Shown: positions 46,475 through 56,988 of the stretch, one piece after another
How the letters are laid out: each line of letters opens with the position of its first letter
Position numbering within the stretch: position 1 is the stretch's first letter
Source: Siphonodentalium dalli
Lineage: Eukaryota > Mollusca > Scaphopoda > Gadilida > Siphonodentaliidae
NCBI GenBank assembly: GCA_032622095.1
Contig: CP136061.1
Coordinates: 682,001-746,000 of the forward strand
DNA: 64,000 nucleotides
Direction: 5' to 3'
Position numbers and translations under genes: made by a program
The notes under the pieces: generated by a model
Seen by the model: the letters and a program-made list of their open reading frames with translations, nothing else
What the model was told of the DNA's origin: nothing
Databases searched by the model: none

Positions 46475-46738
46475 TTGATTGATTGATTTTATTTGGCACA
46501 GGGTACCAGGGATAACACAAGAAAGTCTAGCACGCGCCGTTAGGGAGAGTCGTTTCTTGAAGTATCCATCCAGGCACACTATCTGACTCAGACAGGCACA
46601 CTCATCCAGTTTTGCGATTTTTTTTCGATCCACCGGGATTCGAACTGACGGCGCGCACCTGGTCGTTCGTAGAGCAATTGTCTGTCACTGGTGCAGAAGG
46701 GTTATTTCACTTTTCCGATTGCGCTAACGGAGCTCTCT
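46475..46738 (-). mobile_element. tRNA-derived SINE
   Basis: On the minus strand there is an A-box-like TTAGCGCAATCGG near 46726-46714 and a B-box AGTTCGAATCCC near 46643-46632. They are about 70 bases apart, too far for a plain tRNA. A unique body follows, ending in CCAAATAAAATCAATCAATC. Internal promoter plus a short repeated tail is the pattern of a tRNA-derived SINE. An identical copy is at 61033-61296. Confidence 0.65.
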
Positions 46739-47104
46739 ATAATGATGTTGACGGCTAAATATGGGGAATTTACTTGTACGTATGTGTCAGTAATTATTAA
46801 ATTGAGTACCGGTATATTACTGACCCCCCCCCCCCCGCATTAATAGTTACTTGTTATGTAAATTGTTTATCCTCATGCATTGCAACGTCACGTCAAATGC
46901 GTTGCATGTATACCTTGGTTAATAAACTGCTTTACTCGTATTTAAATGAGGGGAAAAATAGTTGGACTCAAGTTTATCTAAACTACAGTCCATAGGTAAA
47001 ACATAGGTTCGAACGGAAGCAATTGATTTTTAAATTGATTTCAGTTTTGTCATCATTCTGCTTTTCTAATAAATTGGTTATTGTAAACGTCATCCAATTA
47101 GAAA

Positions 47105-47260
47105 ATTATAAGTGGGTTATAAGTGGCACTTTTTGATACATTGTGCGCTATAACTGGGCGAGGCACATTTTGTACATTGTGCGTTATAAGTGAGCGTGGC
47201 ACTTTTTGGTACAGTGTGCGTAATAAGTGGGCGTTTCCAAAGTCGGCAATGACAAAAAAC
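47105..47260. repeat. Inverted outlying units of the CCACGCCCAC array
   Basis: GTGGCACTTTTTGGTACAGTGTGCG and TAAGTGGGCG here are the complement of the repeat unit at 47520-49070. The array therefore has a few units in opposite orientation at its left side, as if it grew from one end of an inverted-repeat element. Confidence 0.75.
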
Positions 47261-47514
47261 AGTTTTCAGCGCCTTGCTTCGCTCGGACTGCGTAATGAAG
47301 ATGCGCAAACATTGACTCTCAAAGTAACCCGACCAACGGAGAGATAGCGTGCGGATGGGTTCAGACTTTTGGAAAATTCCTCCGTAAATGGCTGTATTTG
47401 AGTGCGGCATCACTAAGCTATTTTTGGTATCGTATGTTGGCGGACGACAAAAATGTTTTTTCAGCGCCTCGCTTCGCTCGGACTATGCAGTGTAGATGCG
47501 CAAACTTTGATCGC

Positions 47515-49070
47515 ACTTTCAGCGCACACTGTACCAAAAAGTTTACCAAAAAGTGCCACGCCCACTTTCAGCGCACGCTGTACCAAAAATTGTACCAAAA
47601 AGTGTACAAAAAAGTGACACCCACTTTTAGCGCACACTACCAAAAAGTGTACCAAAAAGTGCCACGCCCACTTATACCGTACGCTGTACAAAAAATAGTA
47701 CCAAAAAGTGCCACGCCCACTTTCAGCGCACACTGTACCAAAAGTGTACTTTCAGCGCACACTGTACCAAAAGTGTACCAAAAAGCGTACCAAAAAGTGC
47801 CACACCCACTTTTAGCGCATACTGTACCAAAAAGTGTACAAAAAAGCGTACCAAAAACTGCCACGCCCACTTTCAGCGCACGCTGTACCAAAAAGTGTAA
47901 CAAAAAGTGACACCCACTTTTAGCGCACACTGTACCAAAAAGTGTACCAAAAAGTACCACGCCCACTTTTAGCGTACGCTGTACCAAAAAGTGCCACGCC
48001 CACTTTCAGAGCGAACTGTTCCAAAAAGTGTACCAAAAAGTGCCACGCCCACTTTTAGCGCACACTGTACCAAAAAGTGTACCAAAAAGTACCACGCCCA
48101 CTTTTAGCCTACGCTGTACCAAAAAGTGCCACGCCCACTTTCAGAGCGAACTGTACCAAAAAGTGTACCAAAAAGTGCCACGCCCACTTTCCGCGCACAC
48201 TGTACCAAAAAGTGTACCAAAAAGTGTACCAAAAAGTACCACGCCCACTTTTAGCGTACGCTGTACCAAAAAGTGCCACGCCCACTTTCAGAGCGAACTG
48301 TACCAAAAAGTGTACAAAAAAGTGCCACGCCCACTTTTAGCGCACACTGTACCAAAAAGTGTAGCAAAAAGTACCACGCCCACTTTTAGCGTACGCTGTA
48401 CCAAAAAGTGCCACGCCCACTTTCAGAGCGAACTGTACCAAAAAGTGTACCAAAAAGTACCATGCCCACTTTTAGCGTACGCTGTACCAAAAAGTGCCAC
48501 GCCCACTTTCAGAGCGAACTGTACCAAAAAGTGTACCAAAAAGTGTAGCAAAAAGTACCACGCCCACTTTTAGCGTACGCTGTACCAAAAAGTGCCACGC
48601 CCACTTTCAGAGCGAACTGTACCAAAAAGTGTACCAAAAAGTACCATGCCCACTTTTAGCGTACGCTGTACCAAAAAGTGCCACGCCCACTTTCAGAGCG
48701 AACTGTACCAAAAAGTGTACCAAAAAGTGCCACGCCCACTTTTAGCGCACACTGTACCAAAAATTACCACGCCCACTTTTAACGTACGCTGTACCAAAAA
48801 GTACCACGCCCACTTTCAGAGCGAACTGTACCAAAAAGTGTACCAAAAAGTACCATGCCCACTTTTAGCGTACGCTGTACCAAAAAGTGCCACGCTCACT
48901 TTCAGCGCACACTGTACCAAAAAGTGTACCAAAAAGTGCCACGCCCACTTTCAGCGCACACTGTACCAAAAAGTGTACAAAAAAGCGTACCAAAAAGTGC
49001 CACGCCCACTTTCAGCGCACACTGTACCAAAAAGTGTACAAAAAAGCGTACCAAAAAGTGCCACGCCCAC
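47515..49070. repeat. 37/49-bp minisatellite (GTGCCACGCCCAC)
   Basis: Units GTGCCACGCCCACTTTCAG / AGCGAACTGTACCAAAAA (37 bases) alternate with longer ones carrying one or two extra AGTGTACCAAAA dodecamers (49 or more bases). Roughly 35 copies. Open frames across it are repeats of TKKCHAHFQ or VPKSATPTF with no biological pattern. Confidence 0.95.
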
Positions 49071-50222
49071 CATACTGATTCAATGCTACTAACTGTTATG
49101 GACCATACTGATTCAATGCTACTAACTGTTATGGACCATACTGATTCAATGCTACTACCTGTTATGGACCATACTGATTCAATGCTACTAACTGTTATGT
49201 ACCATACTGATTCAATGCTACTAACTGTTATGTACCATACTGATTCAATGCTACTAACTGTTATGGACCATACTGATTCAATGCTACTACCTGTTATGGA
49301 CCATACTGATTCAATGCTACTAACTGTTATGTACCATACTGATTCAATGCTACTAACTGTTATGTACCATACTGATTCAATGCTACTAACTGTTATGGAC
49401 CATACTGATTCAATGCTACTAACTGTTATGTACCATACTGATTCAATGCTACTAACTGTTATGTACCATACTGATTCAATGCATTTACTAACTGTTATGT
49501 ACAATACTGATTCATTGCATTTACTAACTGTTATGTACCATACTGATTCAATGCTACTAACTGTTATGGACCATACTGATTCAATGCTACTAACTGTTAT
49601 GTACCATACTGATTCAATGCTACTAACTGTTATGTACCATACTGATTCAATGCTACTAACTGTTATGGACCATACTGATTCAATGCTACTAACTGTTATG
49701 TACCATACTGATTCAATGCTACTAACTGTTATGTACCATACTGATTCAATGCATTTACTAACTGTTATGTACCATACTGATTCAATGCTACTAACTGTTA
49801 TGTACCATACTGATTCAATGCTACTACCTGTTATGGACCATACTGATTCAATGCGACTACCTGTTATGTACCATACTGATTCAATGCTACTAACTGTTAT
49901 GTACCATACTGATTCAATGCTACTAACTGTTATGGACCATACTGATTCAATGCTACTAACTGTTATGTACCATACTGATTCAATGCTACTAACTGTTATG
50001 TACCATACTGATTCAATGCTACTAACTGTTATGGACCATACTGATTCAATGCTACTAACTGTTATGGACCATACTGATTCAATGCTACTACCTGTTATGG
50101 ACCATACTGATTCAATACTACTAACTGTTATGTACCATACTGATTCAATGCTACTAACTGTTATGTACCATACTGATTCAATGCATTTACTAACTGTTAT
50201 GTACAATACTGATTCAATGCAT
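49071..50222. repeat. 33-bp minisatellite carrying TACTAAC
   Basis: The unit CATACTGATTCAATGC / TACTAACTGTTATGGAC (or GTAC) is repeated about 35 times. Most units contain TACTAAC; a minority have TACTACC, and a few have an expanded CATTTACTAAC. No AG dinucleotide occurs on the + strand anywhere in the array. It ends 14 bases before the next exon. Confidence 0.95.
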
Positions 50223-50236
50223 TTGATGTTCACCAG

Positions 50237-50411
50237 ATTGGAGTACAAGTATTGTAAGCTGATTGATGAGACGAGTGGTAAGGGTGAACTACCACCCTCC
50301 GAAACGTGTGCCTTTGATGACGATGAAGACGAAGAGGCCGACCAAGTTGAATTCAAAAGTAATAAGAGTGGGATGCTATTTAGTAAGCTCAAAAACAAGA
50401 TTTCAAAAAAG
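50237..50411 (+). CDS. Exon: acidic/basic hydrophilic tail
   Basis: This exon is 175 bases, phase 2 to phase 0. It encodes LEYKYCKLIDETSGKGELPP, then a strongly acidic DDDEDEEAD run, then SNKSGMLFSKLKNKISKK. Acceptor GATGTTCACCAG is pyrimidine-poor but lies downstream of a TACTAAC at 50188-50194. Donor GTTTGT at 50412. Codon structure and non-repetitive composition separate it from the satellite open frame that runs into it. It could be a cytoplasmic tail of the FN3 protein, since strand and position fit, but the linking exon(s) with a phase-2 donor are missing. Confidence 0.6.
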
Positions 50412-50943
50412 GTTTGTGTCACGCATAATTCTCCATCTATTTATATAAAAAAAATAGCAGGATCTGTCTGTCCGTCTGTCTATTTGTTCACGATTTTTCT
50501 TGCAGACCCTGGACTGATTTCAACCAAAGTTGTTGTTGTGACTTGAGGCAGATATTATAACGGCATTAGTTTTTCAAAATTTTAATTTAAAAAACAGTTT
50601 GTTTTATTAAAGCTACATGACTTTTGATTTTTTTCTGATGTCGAAATTGGTCGATAAATACTTTCTATGAGCATTATATGTCCCAGAATGACATATTGAA
50701 GTCATAAAAAATACAACTTTGAACAAGATGTTTTGGTCCCAAACAAAAAAACAGCCATGTGCAGGGCATGGGACAGAAAAGAGCGTTCAGTGTTATTCTA
50801 TTCCTGATTTGACCTAAACACTTCGGAAAATTAAAATCAGTCTTTATACCGGTTACTTTTTACTCCCTGAGTGGTAATAATATATAAATTCTGTCTTTTT
50901 ACTACCTGAGTGGTAATAATATATAAATTCTGTCTTTTTACAG
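50412..50943. other. Intron between tail exons
   Basis: Contains a two-copy 40-base tandem repeat just before the acceptor (50855-50940, CCTGAGTGGTAATAATATAT). No other feature. Confidence 0.5.
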
Positions 50944-50991
50944 GATGATTTTGATAACATGAAGCTGGACGAGAAAATGCCATTGACGTAA
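50944..50991 (+). CDS. Terminal exon: C-terminus with stop
   Basis: Phase 0 acceptor TGTCTTTTTACAG, then 15 codons DDFDNMKLDEKMPLT and TAA (50989-50991). It joins in frame to the exon ending at 50411, giving ...KISKK followed by DDFDN. The short, charged C-terminus fits an intracellular tail. Only this phase match and the good acceptor support it. Confidence 0.6.
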   Translation, partial: DDFDNMKLDEKMPLT

Positions 50992-51044
50992 ACAGCTGTG
51001 CTGACATAATCGTATGATTATCAATGTAATCTGACATAATTGTT

Positions 51045-51386
51045 GACTCATTAGGTAGTGCAGACGCTCATCACCCATGACTCATTAGGTAGTGCAGACG
51101 CTCATCACCCATGACTCATTAGGTAGTGCAGACGCTCATCACCCATGACTCATTAGGTAGTGCAGACGCTCATCACCCATGACTCATTAGGTAGTGCAGA
51201 CGCTCATCACCCATGACTCATTAGGTAGTGCAGACGCTCATCACCCATGACTCATTAGGTAGTGCAGACGCTCATCACCCATGACTCATTAGGTAGTGCA
51301 GACGCTCATCACCCATGACTCATTAGGTAGTGCAGACGCTCATCACCCATGACTCATTAGGTAGAGCAGACGCTCATCACCCATGA
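51045..51386. repeat. 34-bp tandem repeat, ten copies (possible 3' UTR)
   Basis: The unit GACTCATTAGGTAGTGCAG / ACGCTCATCACCCAT is almost invariant; the last copy has GTAGAG. It starts 53 bases after the stop codon, so if the tail exon is real this array is in the 3' UTR. Confidence 0.95.
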
Positions 51387-51430
51387 CATATTTCCTCATA
51401 ATTTTTTTGAACATATGATATTGTTGCCTG

Positions 51431-51436
51431 AATAAA
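51431..51436 (+). terminator. Candidate polyadenylation signal
   Basis: AATAAA in AT-rich sequence 440 bases after the TAA at 50989. It is the first such hexamer that I noticed downstream of the stop. Weak evidence by itself. Confidence 0.3.
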
Positions 51437-51479
51437 TAATATAATATAGTTATCATATTTATATTGTACAGAAATGACA

Positions 51480-51600
51480 TTTGCAGAATGTGTCTGACAT
51501 TTGAAGAATGAGGTCCCCAAAGGGTGATTTTAATGACGCTATCCCGCATAGTTGGCTAGCATCACCAAATTCACCATCTGGCTACCTCATTCTATATCCC
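51480..51600. mobile_element. Foldback repeat (GAATGAGGTCCCC family), copy 1
   Basis: GTCTGACATTTGAAGAATGAGG / CCCCAAAGGGTGATTTTAATG is followed by a complementary arm (CATCACCAAATTCACCATCTGG, CTCATTCT). Other copies are at 52605-52740, 52895-53000 and 56989-57315, with a fragment at 58430-58520. Confidence 0.6.
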
Positions 51601-51675
51601 ATAATTTGCAGAAGATAAATTGCATAATCGAGGTGACTAATGGGTGAACATCACCAACCTCAACTTGGGAACTTC

Positions 51676-51930
51676 AATCATAATAGATACTCATGTCTCC
51701 CTCTAGGCTGGTTCCCCGCCTGGTATAATGATCTACTGATGTAATCTCCAGTCTATGTAATCATAATAGATACTCATGTCTCCCTCTAGGCTGGTTCCCC
51801 ACCTGGTGTAATGATCTACTGATGTAATCTCCAGTCTATGTAATCATAATAGATACTCATGTCTCCCTCTAGACTGGTTCCCCACCTGGTGTAATGATCT
51901 ACTGATGTAATCTCCAGTCTATGTAATAGA
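51676..51930. repeat. 84-bp tandem repeat, three copies
   Basis: The unit contains AATCATAATAGATACTCATG, TCTCCCTCTAGGCTGGTTCC and GTAATGATCTACTGATGTAA. Only a few base changes between copies. Confidence 0.9.
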
Positions 51931-52162
51931 TATACTCATGTCAGTCTCATGTGTAATCACCATTATAATCACTCACCAGTTAGAGCAGAATCTCATTTAC
52001 TATCTTTGCTTTGGGGCTGCGACGATACAAAATTTTATATGATATGCATCGTGATATAAATGGGTCACAATGAGGTGATGTGTATTGTGGTGCATTGATG
52101 AAATGTTGCAGCCCTTTGTTCATGCTTTGTAGCGGCATATTAACACATTACCACCATTCTAC

Positions 52163-52374
52163 AGTAATGCTCTAAATAATCGACTCCTTAACCACAGCAG
52201 AATTATGGGTAATTTTTCAGGATTTAGTCGGAAATATGGCTTGTTGCCATTCATCGGAAAGCTCTCAGTGAGAGCTTTCCAATGAATGGCAACAAGCCAT
52301 ATTTCCGACTAAATCCTGAAAAGTTACCTAAAATTCTGCTGTGGTTAAGGAGTTGATTATTTAGAGCATTACTG
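52163..52374. mobile_element. Tc1/mariner-like foldback MITE, copy 2
   Basis: Same palindrome as 1299-1511 (CAGTAATGCTCTAAATAATC ... ATTATTTAGAGCATTACTG), TA on each side, near-perfect arms. Confidence 0.85.
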
Positions 52375-52604
52375 TATATCACATCCCCATTTACTTATCA
52401 AACTACTATCGCAGAAACACTGCTATAGATTACGTGGTGATATTGTACATTCCGTAATATTGACATTGATCATATTCCAAGCCATGAATGTCAATCGACC
52501 ATAATAACACATGTCTCTTTGTCTCAAACTTTTAAATGAATTGCCATGACTTTGTTTCATATACATCAAGGAAACTATAGGGAACTATAGAAGCCTGGAA
52601 ATAC

Positions 52605-53000
52605 TGTGTCTGACATTTTCAGAATGAGGTCCCCAGACGGTGAGATTAGTGATGCTACCCCACAAAGGGAACTAGCATCGCCAAATTCACCCTCTGGAGA
52701 CCTCTTTCTGCTTAGACCTCATCTTCTGTGAAGTATCTACAGTCTCAAATTAACATTGTTTTAGTTACTTTTTCCCTTCTGTTCAGTTTCTATATCCCAT
52801 AATTTGCAGAAGATAAAATGTTTAATCGATGTGACTAATGGTGAACATCACAAATGTCAGCTGGGGAACATCAGGTCTCCCATAGCAGTTGAGGCCTGAG
52901 CAGAATGAGGTTCCCTATGGATGAATTTGGTGACATTCACCATGTGTGTGTGGTAGCATTACTATATTCACAATCCTGGGACCTTATTCTGCAAATGACA
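52605..53000. mobile_element. Foldback repeats (GAATGAGGTCCCC family), copies 2-3
   Basis: Two inverted-repeat units: GAATGAGGTCCCCAGACGG ... CCTCTGGAGACCTC at 52620-52715, and AGAATGAGGTTCCCTATGG ... at 52898-52992. They are linked by a shared spacer (CTCATCTTCTGTGAAGTATC, AGTCTCAAATTAACATTG). Confidence 0.55.
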
Positions 53001-53210
53001 GACAGAGTACTTCCAGACTTGGAACTATATTGTGAACGGTGCAAGGATATGAGATATATGAGTGAAATGTGATTGCACCATTCACAATGAATCTCATGCT
53101 TACGACATTCCATGTTTGTTACAAACCTTGTATCATATATATCCAGCACATGAATATGACTCAGATGTATATTTTAATGTTTGCTGTTTTGTACTGCTGA
53201 AACCTCTAAC

Positions 53211-54043
53211 TTAGGCCAATGGGGGAATTGTCACAAGGCACCGATCACATTTGTAGCCAGATTTTAAAATCGATCACAAATGTAGCCAGCTTTTCACAGG
53301 CAATCACATTCGTAGCTAGCTTTTCAAATTCCATCGTTTTATATGCAATATATGACATTGCGTAAGTTATATGACTAAAATTTGCGATGTCATGCTTCAG
53401 AACTGGGTTCATTTTTTGGTTGAAAGCCCTATGTATATAAATGATTAAATAATATTTAATGTATTTCTTCCATTATAAATGTATGTTGTTTTTCATTCAT
53501 CTACTCAAGAATATGATTAGCCAAACAATTAGTCTCGTTCATTAACCCTTTACCCAACAGAACGGCCCTGTGCCTCGCATATATAAGAGAATGCATTGGC
53601 TTAACACATATTAAAAATGATAAAATTGTCAAAGAATGTAGAAAAATATTATAAAAATTGTTTAAAAAATGTAAGAAAAAATTATAAAATTGTTAAAGAA
53701 TGTAAGAAAAAATGGTAAAAAGTGTTATGGTCGACTCGCATATATAAGAGAATGCATTGGCACAGGGCATAACTGTAACCATCACAATGTGGTCAATGAA
53801 CCGGTTCCAATGATATCCATATTTGTATGGTGTTATTGAGACAGACCGAAGATATTTTAGGCTGTTGAAGCTTTATTTGGGCGTTTTTGGCCGTTTTGTT
53901 GGGTAAAGGGTTAAACCCACATGAAGATGAAAAGCTGGCAACGAATGTGATCGCCCTTGAAAAGCTAACTACATTTGTGTTCAATTTTAAAAGCTGGATA
54001 CGAATGTGATCGATGCCTTGTGACAATGACCCCATCGGCCTAA
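53211..54043. mobile_element. TIR element with nested piggyBac-like MITE
   Basis: The outer ends TTAGGCCAATGGGG and CCCATCGGCCTAA, followed inward by TTGTCACAAGGCA / TGCCTTGTGACAA and several GATCACATTTGTAGCCAG-type repeats, are inverted copies. The element at 53546-53910 is inserted in its centre. Confidence 0.7.
53546..53910. mobile_element. piggyBac-like MITE, CCCTTTACCCAACA ends
   Basis: 365 bases bounded by TTAA (53542-53545 and 53911-53914), with ends CCCTTTACCCAACAGAACGG and CCGTTTTGTTGGGTAAAGGG. Inside is the GCATATATAAGAGAATGCATTGG hairpin core shared with the CCCTTTCATGA elements, and short AGAAAAAATTATAAAATTGTT repeats. Confidence 0.85.
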
Positions 54044-54272
54044 CTTTGATGCCCTAAATTTTCTGGTTTGCTCTGTTTATCCTGACAATGTCCACAATAA
54101 TAATGTCAATTGGCTGAACATGAAATGTACCTGTAACTTATCTTGTCTTCCTGTAATTATTTCCGTTGATGACAAAAGTTATAAATATAGTTAGGTTTCA
54201 TTTGTTTATTTAAATGATGCTCAATTTATTTACAAATGCTTTTTAATCCTTTTTAACTTTCAATTTTTGCAA

Positions 54273-54437
54273 ATGCATTCTCTTATATATGCGAGTCTCC
54301 CACAGGAGCTTCATACATATATAAGAGAATACATTGACCTAACAATATTTACCTATGGTCGACTCACATATATAATAGAATGCACAGGCACAGGATCTTT
54401 AATGCTGCACCAGCGCAGTTCCCATCATGAAATTAAT
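54273..54437. mobile_element. Degenerate piggyBac-like MITE fragment
   Basis: Three arms of the TATATAAGAGAATGCATTGGC core followed by GCTGCACCAGCGCAGTTCCC and ATCATGAAATTAA, a decayed right end of the CCCTTTCATGA type. Confidence 0.6.
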
Positions 54438-56172
54438 TTAGACCAAGTAGGGTAATAGTGCTTAGTTAAGAACTGCTTTTAGAAGTGAATTTTACTTGGC
54501 TAAATAGATAAAAAAAAAAACTATGTTCTCAGGTGCCTTCCTATCACATCAAGAGGCCTCATAAAACATGTTATTTACAAATTTATGCAGATTTCAAAAT
54601 CTGATGTTCCATTTTTCCACATTTTGATAATTAGATTGTTTATAATGACTATAAAGCACTGGGTGAGGGTTTTATAAAACTCTGTATATCTGCTAATTTC
54701 TAAAATTCTTGAGAAATAGTAAAAGTCCGGCCTCCCTTATTCAGTTTTCCATGTTTAATTATCTGTGAACAGATATTTATTTCTATGACCTAATTTTGTT
54801 TTCTAGCATAATATAACTTGTTAAAGTGAAAGTGCAATACAGCTGAAGGCCAGTGTTTTGTTAAACAAGACGTGAATTGTGTCACTGTACGGAAATTTGT
54901 TAATTCTTCTGAATACTTAATGGATTCTCCCATTCAGTGATAAAAGAGTACACTGGAATGGTCCATTCTTCATTTGTAGGGGTGTTTAGATACTATAATC
55001 AGACGTCAATCGGAGAAACATTCTTTTTGGATTCATTTGTAATGGTGTTCAGATAATAAGGCTCGCTGTTGAACTTATAAACTGAACATCATACAAATGA
55101 ATTATTAGGAATCGAGTAATTATGCATCATCACATATTTAGTTATCAGCCCGTTGAATGATAAATGTAACTAATTTAACAAGTTTGATAGATGATTGTGT
55201 GAATTGTGTTCTATAGTTATTCCACATCTCAGCACCAAGGCCATTATTAAAGTGATGTGAAACATTCTGGTAGGTTGATAAAATAAAAATGGAGAATAAT
55301 CTTACTCAAAGTAGTTATTATTACAAATATTATATCCAAATTGACAACACATGCCGTCATTCTTATATATTAATTGAATGCAATGAATCTCGGTGGCCAA
55401 ATCATTTTTGTTAGCTTATCGCCGATAGTTGCGTCCCAAATAGAGAAGTAAATATTTACAATTGAGCGTGGTTCAGACGATGTTTCTATGCAGTTGTACG
55501 GTCGATTTGCTTGAGATTTTCGCCGATGTGAGTAGAATGCTACATTCCCACAGTTGACATAGCGCCTGAATACTAAATTATCAGTTCCACGCACCCGAGC
55601 AAGTCCATAATATATCTTTAATGTGTATTTTGTATTATGTATTATGTTTCACATGTGAGAAATTGAAATGTTTATTTCATGCTGATGATTTAGTATGCTA
55701 AATACTTATTGGACATTGAAAGATGTATTCAGGGTTCCAGGGCAAGTTTTACGATTAAATTCTAGTGTTTATAAGTTAGCATGTGTGGAATTGGAATGCC
55801 ACCTCAAAAACTAACCATTAATTTCATATAGTTTTGTTGATCTGGATGGACAATAAAAGTTAGCACCTTGATTTTTCAACAACTATATGACAATTTTACA
55901 CTCGAGTCATGAACTCTTTTCATTATAATTACCATGTTGTTTGCATCGTTCATAGAACACATGAGTGTATTTTGCACTAATCCATGGCTCAAATTCATTA
56001 ATTTGTTGCATATATTCGGTTGAGTATAAAAGGAAATGGTACCATAAATGGCCAGTGTACAGTACCCTTTTAACAAGCTATTTGTGTGTGGATCTTCAAA
56101 TTCAGGTATCACCTCCCAGAAAAAACAAACATCCAGAGCAACACATAAACCCATATCGCTAAATTGATCATA
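54438..56172. other. Intergenic stretch, nothing recognised
   Basis: AT-rich. A block around 55235-55300 (AAAGTGATGTGAAACATTCTGGTAGG) recurs at 57440-57510, so part is repetitive. No coding exon is supported; the short frames lack any domain. Confidence 0.4.
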
Positions 56173-56385
56173 CAGTAATGCCCTAAATAATCAGACCCCT
56201 TAACCACAGCAGAATTATGGGTAACTTTTCAGGATTTGGTCGGAAATATGAATTGTTGCATTCATCAGAAAGCTCTCAGTGAGAGCTTTCCGATGAATGG
56301 CAACAAGACATATTTCCAACTAAATCCTGAAAAATTACCCATAATTCTGCTGTGGTTAAGGAGTCGATTATTTAGTTCATTACTG
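56173..56385. mobile_element. Tc1/mariner-like foldback MITE, copy 3
   Basis: CAGTAATGCCCTAAATAATC ... TTTAGTTCATTACTG with TA on both sides; slightly more diverged arms than copies 1 and 2. Confidence 0.85.
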
Positions 56386-56582
56386 TATGTTGTAACTCTC
56401 GAATCGTGAGTATATCTTTAACAGATGTGTATTAAGTTATGTTGCAGGATACATCTTTAACAGGTGTGTAATAAGTTATGTTGCATGATACTTTTCTGTA
56501 AATCAAAGCTAACATTTTGTGATCCTTCGAATATTGTTATAAAACGGTCACACATCAATCATGTTATTTTAGATTGCTAAAT

Positions 56583-56752
56583 ATAAATTAATACACAACT
56601 ATTGTTTATATGAACGGTTCTAAATGTCAAATTAATAGACAACTATTCTTTATATGTATGATTCTAAATGTCAAATTAATAGACAACTATTCTTTATATG
56701 TATGGTTCTAAATGTCAAATTAATAGACAACTATTCTTTATATGTATGGTTC
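56583..56752. repeat. 43-bp tandem repeat, about four copies
   Basis: The unit TCTAAATGTCAAATTAATAG / ACAACTATTCTTTATATGTATGG; the first copy is diverged. Confidence 0.85.
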
Positions 56753-56988
56753 TTTTTCCAATTTTCCACATTCCAAAATTTATTTTCTCGTTTCATATTT
56801 GTTTATATAAAACACAAACTTACTTTCTTATTTTCTTAGATTAACACGAACATTCCATTTATTATACTATCTTTATTTATTACATATTTCTTATTTCATT
56901 CCGAGATGTAAACAGATGGCGAGATGTACGAAGCTTGTGTATTATATGATACGATTTTATTTCGTAGTAACACAAGCATGCCTGGTGT

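Larger units (their letters stand above)
45706..49442. repeat. Large duplication, copy 1
   Basis: The sequence recurs at 60264-64000 at a constant offset of 14558 bases. Everything compared agrees, including a 13-base C run and the order of minisatellite variants. It continues to the window end, so its true length is unknown. Confidence 0.95.
4773..50991 (+). other. Span of EB-module/FN3 receptor-like gene (multi-exon)
   Basis: Fourteen predicted exons lie on the + strand. The first twelve (4773-40382) join without a frame break: every donor phase equals the next acceptor phase (1-1-1-1-1-1-1-1-0-1-1-1), and each junction creates a sensible linker codon. The product is an extracellular modular protein: three six-to-eight-cysteine EB/EGF-like modules, then FN3 domains 1-5 and half of FN3-6. 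Such architecture is typical of secreted or single-pass adhesion and receptor proteins. No signal peptide is visible, so the 5' end is outside the window. The second half of FN3-6 and any transmembrane exon are missing, possibly in the N gap at 45606-45705. The last two exons (50237-50991) are linked to this gene only by strand and order. Family name unknown; introns range from 0.4 to about 6 kb. Confidence 0.75.

Noticed and set aside
47398-49092. Open frames rich in TKKCHAHF or VPKSATPTF
   Set aside because: By-products of the 37/49-bp array; the frame changes whenever a 12-base insert or single-base indel changes.
48902-50422. 506-codon open frame on the minus strand
   Set aside because: Mirror reading of the same 33-bp array (SSIESVWYITV repeats); no start context or domain.
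48855-50546. 563-codon open frame on the + strand
   Set aside because: It is the 33-bp array (11 codons per unit, HTDSMLLTVMY) plus the preceding array. Only its last part, 50237-50411, has non-repetitive coding character and was kept as an exon.
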